Source: Hofstenia miamia
Lineage: Eukaryota; Xenacoelomorpha; Acoela
Length of the DNA stretch: 64,000 nucleotides
Assembly (NCBI GenBank): GCA_004352715.1
Contig: SCFE01000041.1
Location: forward strand, 71,076-135,075
Direction of reading: 5' to 3'
Shown: positions 10,951 through 21,965 of the stretch, piece by piece
Position numbering within the stretch: the first letter of the stretch is position 1
How the letters are laid out: every line of letters begins with the position of its first letter
The notes under the pieces: generated by a model
Databases searched by the model: none
What the model was told of the DNA's origin: nothing
What the model saw: only the letters and a program-made list of their open reading frames with translations
Translations under genes and position numbers: made by a program

Positions 10951-12800
10951 GAGATCCACTTAACAACACGTCATTGAAAAGGCTCAACTTAGGGCAAAAA
11001 TGACTGGGGATTGACCAAGAAGTGAACGAGCAGAAATTCTTAATTTTAAGTTTGGCTCGTTTAAATTTTGAGAATGTTGGACTTCGTTCGCCACACAGAA
11101 CCTTTTTTAATGAGGCTCGTTTTAGCTCGATAGTTTTTTTAAAAAATATTGCCCTCACAGAATTTTTTTTACATAGGTCTTCCAAATATTTAACAAACAA
11201 TTTAAATTAAGATTATAAAAAGGGCAGATTGAATGTAAAAATAAAAATGGCCTATTCAGATTATAACAAGTATAACTATAAATTTGATTACTTAAGAAGG
11301 CTCGTTTTGGGTGCGTTGTATATGCAATGCAGTACTCAAAGCTCGGTTCAGCTCAGCTCAGCTCCTTAGAATCTTGGCTTGTTGATAAGTCTGGGTCATA
11401 TGATAAGATAGTTAACAGAATCAAAAGGTAAAGAGATATTTTTTCGCCTGTAGAAATATCCGGGGCATTGTAACATCGGAGGAAAAATGTAGATGCTACT
11501 TATGGTTTAAGTTGATGCGAGAAGATCTCAAAGTAGAAACGAAGCGACGGGGGCAAACATATTCAGAAACAGCAGATCTGAATGAATTCAAGTAGCAAAT
11601 TGGTAAATTCGTAAGGAAACACGCAAAAGAATTTCAGGAGGAAGAAAACAACAGAGACTTCGATTTAGTGGGGTGAATTTGAACTGATTAGAGATAACAA
11701 GTCAAGAAGTCTAGCAATTGTTGATTGTATTATAGCGAAGGAATTAAAATCATACGAATAGATTACATTGCTATTGGCATAGAGGTTGCAAGGGTAAAAA
11801 TTGGCGCACAAGGTAAGATCATTGAAAGAGGAGAATGGCAAAGAAATAACCTTTACGTGCTAAAAGTAAAAGCAGAAGATAAGAAATGGAAGTTAAAGAG
11901 AGATACTTAAAAATGGGTCGATTGTAAGATAAATCGATTGAGCAAAGTGTGATAAGAAAGTTCAAGACAGTGTATTTTCCAAAAAGTCATAGAACGAGGA
12001 ACGCCTTTGAGATGTCGAAAAAGATGATAGCGCTCTCATTATTAGTCCCGTATAACATACATAATCAAAGAGACAACTAAATTCGCGAAGACCGAAATCA
12101 AACTGATTAAGGGAAAGAAGGCATAACAGAAATTTCAATAAAAGTGCACTTAAAGATAGAACAGGTCAATAGTTTTCTACAAACCGTTTATTAATATCCA
12201 GAGATTTCAAAATAGGGGATTTATGATGGAAGCTTTCCATTGAGCGAGAAAATTACAATGTAAAAGGGAAAAGGTTGGAAAAGGAGTGAAAAGACAGTTA
12301 CACATTGGTTAAATATCATAAGAGGACAGCCTTTAGATCCAGTCAAACTAGATGAAGAAAAGGTAGATATCATTTAGATTAAATGAAATATCGGAAACAA
12401 AAAGTGGTAGAAGGAAATGAAATAACAACAAATTGAACAGGTGAGGCAAACACATTATTGAGAAGTACAGTCCTTAAAAATTCAGGAGGCAGTGGTGTCT
12501 CTACAGAAAAATCTCGGGAGAAGAAGAATGGAAAAGAAATACGTTTTAGAAAAGGAAATTGCATCCTGGAAAGAGGAAGCACAAAATGAGGCCAGTAAAG
12601 AAACATTGAAGTCTTCAAAGAATGACAGCAGACGAGACATAATGAACCAAAAGTCAGGTAAAACTAATTTTTTTACAGAATCAAAGACGTCGAGTGTGTG
12701 CATAGCATGTAGAAATACTAGAAGAGGGAGTGAATCAAAGATGGCAAGGTACCAAGAAAAAGAGGGGGTAATAAGGAAAGAACTAAAAGATATAGCAAGT
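10950..12800 (-). pseudogene. Decayed Jockey/CR1-type LINE reverse transcriptase
   Basis: Minus-strand reading gives scattered RT landmarks in several frames. Near 12080-12110 is QFDFGLRE, resembling the QFGFR motif before motif A. Near 12010-12040, in a shifted frame, is AIIFFDISKAF, which matches the motif A block xxFxDxSKAFD. Upstream (12.15-12.3 kb) is a remnant resembling the region before the RT palm (WKxxxIxPxxK). Stops and frameshifts are frequent, so it is non-functional. Boundaries are approximate and no 3' tail was found. The clade is a guess from the SKAF wording; it could be another LINE group. Purine-rich plus-strand frames here are shadows. Confidence 0.5.
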
Positions 12801-14980
12801 CAGTAGTGAATCAAAATAAGTTGAAATCGTTTGAAAAAAGTGCTTGTGTGGAGTGCGATAAGTTATTTGTAATAAAAGGTTCGCAATATTAACGAACAAC
12901 ATTTACAAGGCAAATGAACAAAATATTTAGCCTGTTGTTTTTTAGTAAGCGAATACTAAAATAGGAACAAAATTGACAGAGCGCTTTTAAATTAACATAA
13001 AATATAAATATTTTTCGGGAACGAATACGTGTTGGATCTCTAACAAAATATCAACAAAACAAAAATTTATAAACAAAGAAACGAGGTGTTATGGCATGCT
13101 CCAAAATACAGTCGTGGCGATAATTCATTGTCCACACATAAAAATACAACAATAATCAAGATAACTGCTATTAAAACTAACTGTTACACAACAACACATA
13201 AGAGAGCATAAAATGAGTTCAAGCTAGTTAGTAAGTCAGTCCTATCGGTATGTTGTATATACATATTTTGTAGAAAGCACAATAGGCTAACGAAGGGGCA
13301 TTAGCATAAGCAAATTACCTTGAAGTCATCATATAATGTAGGATAATGATGGATAACATTCTCATTCACTATTCAACAACAATTTTTTATTGGAGACTAG
13401 GGATATTCCAAAATTTAATTTTTTGAGCTTTAGTGTGGAATAGTGGACAAGTGTAATAAAAATAATTTTAATAATAAAATTTTTCACGATTTATCAAATT
13501 ACGTCATGCCCTTTCTTCATTTAAATTTTACATAGGGAGGTTAAATAAGCGATTCAATATGCGTCTGGTACTGTTACGGAAAACATAATTACTAAGTTGA
13601 TTTAATATTCTTACTTGTTAGCTAAAAAGGGAGGACTGCTGTCCACACTCTGCTCCCGTCCCCTATCCAACACCTATTGTATTCCTATTTTCAAAAAGTG
13701 TTTAAGGTTTATGTGAATATTGAAATATTAATAAACTTTCAGTGGTTTTCACAAGGTAAAAACCTTTTTTTTTCAAAATTTTCTGTACCCATGAATAAAA
13801 AGTGAGTTTTTCTGAATTAACTATTTACTTTCTACACGGTGTTATCATATTGTTTCTACATTTTGTTATTATATTGTTTCTACATTGCGTTTTTTAGTCT
13901 AAAATACAAAAATTTCTAAATTTGGAAAGTGTTCCCAAACTTTTAGCCAGTACTGTATATATGAAATCATTGCGATTTTTGACAGATATAATTTGATTTT
14001 ACAAAAGTTGCGAGTTATTCTTTGTAATAATATAAACAATAATTGAACAACAACCCATTGAAAACATTCTGGGACTGCACCTGCCCTAAAAATAACGAAA
14101 ACACAAACTAGATCAACTGTTGAAAGGCAATTAAAATAGTTTAAAAACTTCCTAAAACCTTATATAGTGTTGGTAGATTTATGACTTAATGGGCATGAAA
14201 CTTAAAATACAGTGCATTGTGAGTATTTTGAAGAATTTTAACTCGAATTGAGTCTATTGCTTTCCTTTCAGTATCACGAGGTAAAATGATTACATACAGA
14301 TAATCGAAAACATCCTATACAAAATATACACATGGATTTCACAAATGATCTTCACTGGCTTCAACTGCTTGAGAGAATTGGATACCTAACACATTAGTTT
14401 GCCAGCAAAACTTTGCAATTAAAAGAAAGCTGATTTTTCTGTTTCTCTTAGTAATATAATTTTCTATTGTCAGATAATTGGCCTCATCTTCAGCAAGTTT
14501 TGTGATTAATCGCCAATGCTTGGATCTCTATAGTTGGCTTTAAATCAAAGTTTTGATACTAAAATCTACATAAAACTTTATAACACACTAGTGTTTTATC
14601 CAGAAGCAGGAGACTACTTAAAATGTTATTGCAGCTTAGAACTTGTTGGTATATTGAGATTTCTAGGTAAAATCAAGCAGCTCAGAAGGCGTTTAAGCTC
14701 ATGGAAAATATGGTAAAGTCAGCTTCAAAGCACTAATTCACCTTAAATAAATAGTAAACTTGCTGCAATTTCACATTACAAACTGGCATACTTTCTTCTT
14801 TATAAAATAGGTTTGCATAGAGTTACTATAAAATCTCAAAATGGAGAGGGCATGACGTTTTTTACGTTTAGTATTTTTCTTTTTAAGCATATTTTATAAT
14901 TTCTCCACATTTGGAACCCCAAGCATTTGCAAATTTACAAAAAACCAATTTTAGGAATAGCCCTATTGGGGAGAATTAGG
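12800..14980. other. No recognised gene; one solo mariner-type terminus
   Basis: Mostly featureless. At about 13936-13965 the sequence CCCAAACTTTTAGCCAGTAC followed by TGTA resembles the end of a Tc1/mariner inverted repeat adjoining TA. No partner terminus was found nearby. Confidence 0.4.
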
Positions 14981-15573
14981 TGAGTTGCTCAGCCAGGACC
15001 CATATCATTGATGTCGTTAGCTTACAACCATTCTTTATTTAGTCGTGATTGATGGCACTGCTCAATCATGCATTCAAGGGAAGCATAGCACTTTATTGTG
15101 TAGAATACCATTATACACAGCAGAATTTACATTCGTTCTCTTAGTAAAAATCAGAGACAACAACGTCCTTTAGCTGAAATGCCACTCTAAACCATAACTT
15201 TCAGTGCACTGCTGACAGTAGTAACTGAGTATTGTGGTGTAAAACACTTAAAGGCGGACAACACGCAGTATAGGGCGATATGCTTTGCTGGATAACTTTA
15301 GTTTCATCAGTAAACATCACTGAACACTATTGATCCCAGTCAAATGTTGATATGTTTTTTGCAAACACAATCTGTTAAAAACGTCTATGGCTATAAACGT
15401 GGTTTCTTAGTTGGCTTATATGATCAAAATCCTTCGTTCAGGAAAATGTTAACAAGTAGATTGTGTGTTAGGCAATTTAGAAAAAAAGGATGTTTGGATT
15501 TTGTTAGACAGGAACCAGTAAAGGGGTTAATCTTGGCTGACACTTCAGTTGTGATATGTGGTCTTTCACTGTT
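14980..15573 (-). pseudogene. Tc1/mariner transposase relic, copy 1
   Basis: Read on minus, the segment contains PTKKPRL, then QIVFAKNISTFDWDQ, then CSVMFTDETKVIQQ. These match the Tc1-like order of basic KKPRL, the FAKxHxxWxxxDW block and the first catalytic Asp in [S/T]DE[T/S]. SYGLEWHFS further on resembles the MVWGxFS motif. Several stops interrupt it. The copy is cut by the gap at 15574, and its first 370 bp recur at 21571. Confidence 0.6.
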
Positions 15574-16573
15574 NNNNNNNNNNNNNNNNNNNNNNNNNNN
15601 NNNNNNNNNNNNNNNNNNNNNNNNNNNNNNNNNNNNNNNNNNNNNNNNNNNNNNNNNNNNNNNNNNNNNNNNNNNNNNNNNNNNNNNNNNNNNNNNNNNN
15701 NNNNNNNNNNNNNNNNNNNNNNNNNNNNNNNNNNNNNNNNNNNNNNNNNNNNNNNNNNNNNNNNNNNNNNNNNNNNNNNNNNNNNNNNNNNNNNNNNNNN
15801 NNNNNNNNNNNNNNNNNNNNNNNNNNNNNNNNNNNNNNNNNNNNNNNNNNNNNNNNNNNNNNNNNNNNNNNNNNNNNNNNNNNNNNNNNNNNNNNNNNNN
15901 NNNNNNNNNNNNNNNNNNNNNNNNNNNNNNNNNNNNNNNNNNNNNNNNNNNNNNNNNNNNNNNNNNNNNNNNNNNNNNNNNNNNNNNNNNNNNNNNNNNN
16001 NNNNNNNNNNNNNNNNNNNNNNNNNNNNNNNNNNNNNNNNNNNNNNNNNNNNNNNNNNNNNNNNNNNNNNNNNNNNNNNNNNNNNNNNNNNNNNNNNNNN
16101 NNNNNNNNNNNNNNNNNNNNNNNNNNNNNNNNNNNNNNNNNNNNNNNNNNNNNNNNNNNNNNNNNNNNNNNNNNNNNNNNNNNNNNNNNNNNNNNNNNNN
16201 NNNNNNNNNNNNNNNNNNNNNNNNNNNNNNNNNNNNNNNNNNNNNNNNNNNNNNNNNNNNNNNNNNNNNNNNNNNNNNNNNNNNNNNNNNNNNNNNNNNN
16301 NNNNNNNNNNNNNNNNNNNNNNNNNNNNNNNNNNNNNNNNNNNNNNNNNNNNNNNNNNNNNNNNNNNNNNNNNNNNNNNNNNNNNNNNNNNNNNNNNNNN
16401 NNNNNNNNNNNNNNNNNNNNNNNNNNNNNNNNNNNNNNNNNNNNNNNNNNNNNNNNNNNNNNNNNNNNNNNNNNNNNNNNNNNNNNNNNNNNNNNNNNNN
16501 NNNNNNNNNNNNNNNNNNNNNNNNNNNNNNNNNNNNNNNNNNNNNNNNNNNNNNNNNNNNNNNNNNNNNNNNN
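15574..16573. other. Assembly gap (1000 N)
   Basis: Exactly 1000 N, probably a placeholder of unknown size. It is followed by (TA)n at 16574-16594. Confidence 1.
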
Positions 16574-16594
16574 TATATATATATATATATATAT

Positions 16595-17560
16595 AGAATT
16601 TAAAATTTTTCTAACACTAACCATCAAATTACAACTCAATCACACTTAGCATCAATATAATAAAAGTGCCAGCTATTCTTTCTAAAATACAACACATGAC
16701 AGCCAGCATGTAAACCGGCTGGAGTTAGGATTTTAGAAGCTTATAAATCAATACTACATCTATATTTATCAGATCTCGTTAAAAACAATAGTGATATTAA
16801 TAAATATTAATCCGCTTTCGGAGGAGCATTTACTCAATAAATAAACTATCTTGAAGTTATATTATATAATGTTCTGTTTAACCGTGCTTCACTTCTTTTC
16901 TGCGTATTTTTAATCAACCTATAATAATTAGAAGGAATTAATTCAGGATATAAAATCAACAAGATGAAAACACCTGTCGAAATGTGTCCTGCTCTGCTAC
17001 CTATAAGCTAATGGTAAGTCACAACTCTGATTCGTAGGCATTATTAGACTATTATTTTTCAATCATTTTAATTTTCCTTAGACAGAGTAAAATTTCGGTG
17101 TTATGCTAAATTGTACCAGTATAATACAGTTGTGTTGATATAAGACATCACAATTTAACCTTAATAAGGAGTCCATGATTTAACGCAGGTGGTAGCTAAG
17201 TAGTTTTATTAGCAGATTTTAGCAAATTGAGCTTCCACTCAAAGTTCACTTAACTTCACATAAAGGAAAATTAATTTAACAAATAGAAAGTGCACACGAT
17301 GGAGACTTCATTAACTGCTGATTGGAAGCCGCTATTAACTATGATGCACTCAAATATCATATAGTATTACTTTGGGTGTCAACATGTCTGTACAAAAGCA
17401 GCCGCCAAATTGATAAAAGGAAAAATGAATACTTTTGATTTGAAAATATACAATACTTATAAATAATGTCTAGTCTGGTTGAATTTAAAGCGGATGTTTC
17501 TATTTTTTCAATTTCGTGTGACGGAGGGCATTGAGTTTATTGAGTTTCCATTGGACGCGT
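16595..17560. other. No recognised gene
   Basis: AT-rich spacer. A motif AGTGCACACGATGG at about 17289 is mirrored by CCGTGTGCACT at 17574-17584, possibly a pair of short inverted ends, but no target duplication is clear. Confidence 0.4.
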
Positions 17561-17573
17561 TCGCGGACAAAAA

Positions 17574-17611
17574 CCGTGTGCACTAAGTTTTTAATTGCAG
17601 TGCACACCGTA
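17574..17611. repeat. Short inverted repeat (hairpin)
   Basis: CCGTGTGCACT and AGTGCACACCGT form an inverted repeat separated by about 14 bases. It may be an element terminus; no function can be assigned. Confidence 0.45.
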
Positions 17612-17749
17612 TTCGCTGGGATCAACGGGGTAAACTGAATTTGATAAACTGTATTCGCGTGTGTGATTCACTACATCATTCTGCGCTCTTTTCTAGATAA
17701 AAGATGCGCAACTGAAATCGTTCTGCATTCTAAATTTACGAAATATTAA

Positions 17750-18071
17750 CGCTTTGCACTCGAGACTTTTTTATGTATGACCTCCCAGTAACTCGAGCAT
17801 ACTATTTTGTAAATGTGCACAAAAAAAGTTAATTTCAGAGAAAAATTTTTTAAAAAGTGGCAAAAGGTACATGCAAATTTTTTAATAAAACAAAGATAAG
17901 TGTTTAAAATGATTTATTCAAGAAAAATAAAGACAATTTGTGGACTGAATTTCACAGTTTATAGTCTCAATGTATGGTATACAGCTATTAATAATGTCGA
18001 CATATAGTCGCCTATCGAGTTACTGAGGAATTTAGCGTGTGGACATATAGTCGCCATTCGAGTGCAAAGGG
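17750..18071. mobile_element. piggyBac-type MITE
   Basis: The ends CGCTTTGCACTCGAG and TCGAGTGCAAAGGG are inverted copies, each directly flanked by TTAA (17746-17749, 18072-18075). TTAA target duplication and CCCTTTGCACTCG-type termini are characteristic of piggyBac-derived MITEs. At 322 bp it has no coding capacity. The internal CATATAGTCGCC occurs twice toward the right end. Confidence 0.8.
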
Positions 18072-18269
18072 TTAAATGAAAAACGTTAACCCCGCGAATG
18101 CAGTTGTTGAATTTAATTCGTACTCGAGCAGTTGAGCTCAGTTGCTGTCAGTGTACGGAATTTAAAAATTTAATGAAAAACAATTGCCAACCGCGAATGC
18201 AATAAATTTTCAGGTGCACGCACTTAGTCAACGTATTCAACCCGTGTTCTCACCCATTAACACTTACCT

Positions 18270-19269
18270 NNNNNNNNNNNNNNNNNNNNNNNNNNNNNNN
18301 NNNNNNNNNNNNNNNNNNNNNNNNNNNNNNNNNNNNNNNNNNNNNNNNNNNNNNNNNNNNNNNNNNNNNNNNNNNNNNNNNNNNNNNNNNNNNNNNNNNN
18401 NNNNNNNNNNNNNNNNNNNNNNNNNNNNNNNNNNNNNNNNNNNNNNNNNNNNNNNNNNNNNNNNNNNNNNNNNNNNNNNNNNNNNNNNNNNNNNNNNNNN
18501 NNNNNNNNNNNNNNNNNNNNNNNNNNNNNNNNNNNNNNNNNNNNNNNNNNNNNNNNNNNNNNNNNNNNNNNNNNNNNNNNNNNNNNNNNNNNNNNNNNNN
18601 NNNNNNNNNNNNNNNNNNNNNNNNNNNNNNNNNNNNNNNNNNNNNNNNNNNNNNNNNNNNNNNNNNNNNNNNNNNNNNNNNNNNNNNNNNNNNNNNNNNN
18701 NNNNNNNNNNNNNNNNNNNNNNNNNNNNNNNNNNNNNNNNNNNNNNNNNNNNNNNNNNNNNNNNNNNNNNNNNNNNNNNNNNNNNNNNNNNNNNNNNNNN
18801 NNNNNNNNNNNNNNNNNNNNNNNNNNNNNNNNNNNNNNNNNNNNNNNNNNNNNNNNNNNNNNNNNNNNNNNNNNNNNNNNNNNNNNNNNNNNNNNNNNNN
18901 NNNNNNNNNNNNNNNNNNNNNNNNNNNNNNNNNNNNNNNNNNNNNNNNNNNNNNNNNNNNNNNNNNNNNNNNNNNNNNNNNNNNNNNNNNNNNNNNNNNN
19001 NNNNNNNNNNNNNNNNNNNNNNNNNNNNNNNNNNNNNNNNNNNNNNNNNNNNNNNNNNNNNNNNNNNNNNNNNNNNNNNNNNNNNNNNNNNNNNNNNNNN
19101 NNNNNNNNNNNNNNNNNNNNNNNNNNNNNNNNNNNNNNNNNNNNNNNNNNNNNNNNNNNNNNNNNNNNNNNNNNNNNNNNNNNNNNNNNNNNNNNNNNNN
19201 NNNNNNNNNNNNNNNNNNNNNNNNNNNNNNNNNNNNNNNNNNNNNNNNNNNNNNNNNNNNNNNNNNNNN
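18270..19269. other. Assembly gap (1000 N)
   Basis: Exactly 1000 N; the sequence on either side is relatively GC-rich for this window and not clearly related. Confidence 1.
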
Positions 19270-19617
19270 GTCGACTTCTGGGCTAGCTCTGTAATGCGTT
19301 ACAACTTTTTACAATACGCAATGTTCTGGAAACGGGGCTGAGTAATATGCATAAACGTCTGAAAATATTGTTTTTCAACTATTGTAAGCTGAAAACCACC
19401 TATGCAGCACAAATCCTTAGCAAATGACTCTTCTATACCATCCTGTCTTCGAAAACTGGACGATGAGATACCCATTGCCTCAAGCTGGCAGAAAGGAGTA
19501 CTTGACCACCAGACATAGCAGCTTTGCTTTTGATTCTATTTTCTTTGATACGACATATTCTGTATGCAAACAGAGATGTTTACCTTTCACATGCTTCAAC
19601 CCAATAAACAATAAAAC

Positions 19618-19765
19618 GTTTAGAAGACGTCTTATAACACGTCTTAAAATGGTTTAGAAGACGTTTAGAAATGGCATCTATGTCAGGTGTAGAAGACGTT
19701 TAGAAATGGTTTAGAAGACGTCAAGGAAATGTTTGGAAGTTGCCTAGAAACGTTTATAAAGCATT
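19618..19765 (+). repeat. Degenerate TTTAGAAGACGT tandem array
   Basis: The 12-mer GTTTAGAAGACG or close variants (TAGAAGACGTTTAGAAATGG, TAGAAACGTTTA) recur at irregular spacing of about 12-35 bp. It looks like a decaying minisatellite. No gene assigned. Confidence 0.6.
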
Positions 19766-20614
19766 TAGTAGACTTCCTATTTAAACATCACTGATAATTT
19801 ATTTTTATAATTTATAAAATTCTGCTTACAAAACTGCATTGTTCAGCATAAAAATTCATGGGAGTCAAAGAAATAAACAATGACAAACATATTATCATTG
19901 CCATTTCATTAAAACAGTCAAATTCGTAATTTTAAAATTATGAAATAATTGTATTGGTACTTTGAAAAATGTACTGGGTTATATACTTCAACAATGCACT
20001 AATAATTTTGTGGTATAATAAATTTAAATTGAACATTTTTATTTTAAATAAATTTAGAAACAAATTTTCGAAGCATCGTTAAAAAATATATTGTCAAAAA
20101 ACTTTGTTCTTATTAACAAGCAATATTCACGTAGTGCTAAAGCTTTGCATAAATTATTGTTATAATAACTTGAATATTCACATATTAAATATCTAAAGCA
20201 TCGATTATATTGGTTCAACACCGATTCCTCGTGTTGATTTCATTTGAAAATTGCGATGGCGGGAATTTAGTTAACATTATTCCTCATGTTGATTTAATTT
20301 GACGTATTCAATATTGAAAGCGCCTGTTTACATGGTTTCTTTTTGCTGATATTTATCAAGCGATATAAAAAATAATAGGCTAACGTCAGCAATTTACCTA
20401 ACCTAATTAACACAGACCAGGTGTCTGCTGTAATTATTGCTGGTATTTAAGCGACAAGGCCAAATATTATAAAGAAAGCCCCAGAAATTTTGGGTAAAGA
20501 AACGCGGTTTACAAAGTGACATTAGTTTTTCCTATCAATGTTGTATTCTTGCAGCCTTAGTGGTGTAGTACACTATATAATATTTAACGCTATTTTCTAA
20601 GGTAATATACATAC

Positions 20615-20620
<6 letters not shown>
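19766..20620. other. No recognised gene
   Basis: AT-rich spacer ending in a (TA)n tract at about 20621-20658. Confidence 0.5.
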
Positions 20621-20658
<38 letters not shown>

Positions 20659-20662
<4 letters not shown>

Positions 20663-20950
20663 GAGTGACATCGGGTACCTGATAAACCCGATCGGGTTTT
20701 GGGTCCTGTCGGGTTCGAGTACAAAGATTAGATTTATTATTTATAAAATATTGATGTTATTCACATCTTGAACTGAGAAATATCCAAGACGTTAAGTAAT
20801 ACGAATGAATTGTTGTTTCTCCGTCAGAAAATGATTGATGTTAATGATAATTTGATTGGAGAAAGATAGACAACTTCAAATCAAATTCAACGTTTCAGGT
20901 AGGGTTCAGGTACTAAATTTGAAATGTTTGCCTCATATTGTCACTCTCTA
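20659..20950 (+). mobile_element. MITE copy A, TIR TAGAGAGTGACA
   Basis: Starts TAGAGAGTGACATCGGGTAC and ends TGTCACTCTCTA, an inverted pair, embedded in (TA)n. The interior has CCCGATCGGGTTTTGGGTCC and GTTAAGTAATACGAATGAAT. It lacks about 47 bp near the right end that copy B keeps. The superfamily is uncertain (hAT-like ends); the target duplication cannot be told from (TA)n. Confidence 0.75.
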
Positions 20951-20966
20951 ATATATATATATATAT

Positions 20967-21305
20967 TAGAGAGTGACATCGGGTACCTGATAAACCCGAT
21001 CGGGTTTTGGGTCCTGTCGGGTTCGAGTACAAAGATTAGATTTATTATTTATAAAATATTGATGTTATTCACATCTTGAACTGAGAAATATCCAAGACGT
21101 TAAGTAATACGAATGAATTGCTGTTTCTCCGTCAGAAAATGATTGATGTTAATGATCATTTGATTGGAGAAAGATAGACAACGTCAAATCAAATTCAACG
21201 TTTCGGTTAGGGTTCAGGTACTAAATTTTCGGGTCAGGTTGGGTGCCGATAGTAAATATTATGATTGGTTCGGGGTCCATGTTTGCCTCATATTGTCACT
21301 CTCTA
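20967..21305 (+). mobile_element. MITE copy B, TIR TAGAGAGTGACA
   Basis: Same family and orientation as copy A, separated from it by only 16 bp of (TA)n. It is longer, with an extra block CGGGTCAGGTTGGGTGCCG before the terminus. The copies are nearly identical elsewhere, so they arose recently by tandem duplication or repeated insertion into the (TA)n tract. Confidence 0.75.
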
Positions 21306-21570
21306 ATATATAATATATATATGCAATAGCAATCTGCTTTTATGCGGTTAGTGCATAAGCAAAATATTATGTTAAATGATGTCTGCATCTGACAGCTCAC
21401 TCAATATTAATATAATTTATTTTTACATATTACATGTGGCAGTTATATTTTGACTTGTGCAAGTTCATGTTAACGTGCGTATTCCGATTATTCAATTAAC
21501 ATTTGCTTTCAATTCTATGGGGAGTTTATATTAGGAATCTATTGAATTCGTCAAACGATTTCATCATGCN

Positions 21571-21965
21571 GTGCACTGCTGACAGTAGTAACTGAGTATT
21601 GTGGTGTAAAACACTTAAAGGCGGACAACACGCAGTATAGGGCGATATGCTTTGCTGGATAACTTTAGTTTCATCAGTAAACATCACTGAACACTATTGA
21701 TCCCAGTCAAATGTTGATATGTTTTTTGCAAACACAATCTGTTAAAAACGTCTATGGCTATAAACGTGGTTTCTTAGTTGGCTTATATGATCAAAATCCT
21801 TCGTTCAGGAAAATGTTAACAAGTAGATTGTGTGTTAGGCAATTTAGAAAAAAAAGGATGTTTGGATTTTGTTAGACAGGAACCAGTAAAGGGGTTAATC
21901 TTGGCTGACACTTCAGTTGTGATATGTGGTCTTTCACTGTTTCATGCAGACGAAGGATCACCTTG
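21571..21965 (-). pseudogene. Tc1/mariner transposase relic, copy 2
   Basis: Begins directly after a single N at 21570. The first ~371 bp equal 15204-15573 except for one base in an A-run, including the TDETK motif. It then continues past the point where copy 1 meets the gap. Stops are shared with copy 1. It is either a very recent duplication or a misplaced contig end. Confidence 0.55.

Noticed and set aside
12492-12806. 104-codon Lys/Glu-rich plus-strand frame
   Set aside because: Lies antisense to the decayed LINE RT; composition explained by the purine-rich strand, no family motif.
15344-16649. Several overlapping frames of 346-419 codons across the 15.6-16.6 kb gap
   Set aside because: Almost entirely N; the coding part is antisense to a Tc1 relic.
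20705-20720. tRNA/SINE B-box-like GGTTCGAGTAC
   Set aside because: Lacks the conserved final C and any A box or cloverleaf; it is internal to a MITE.
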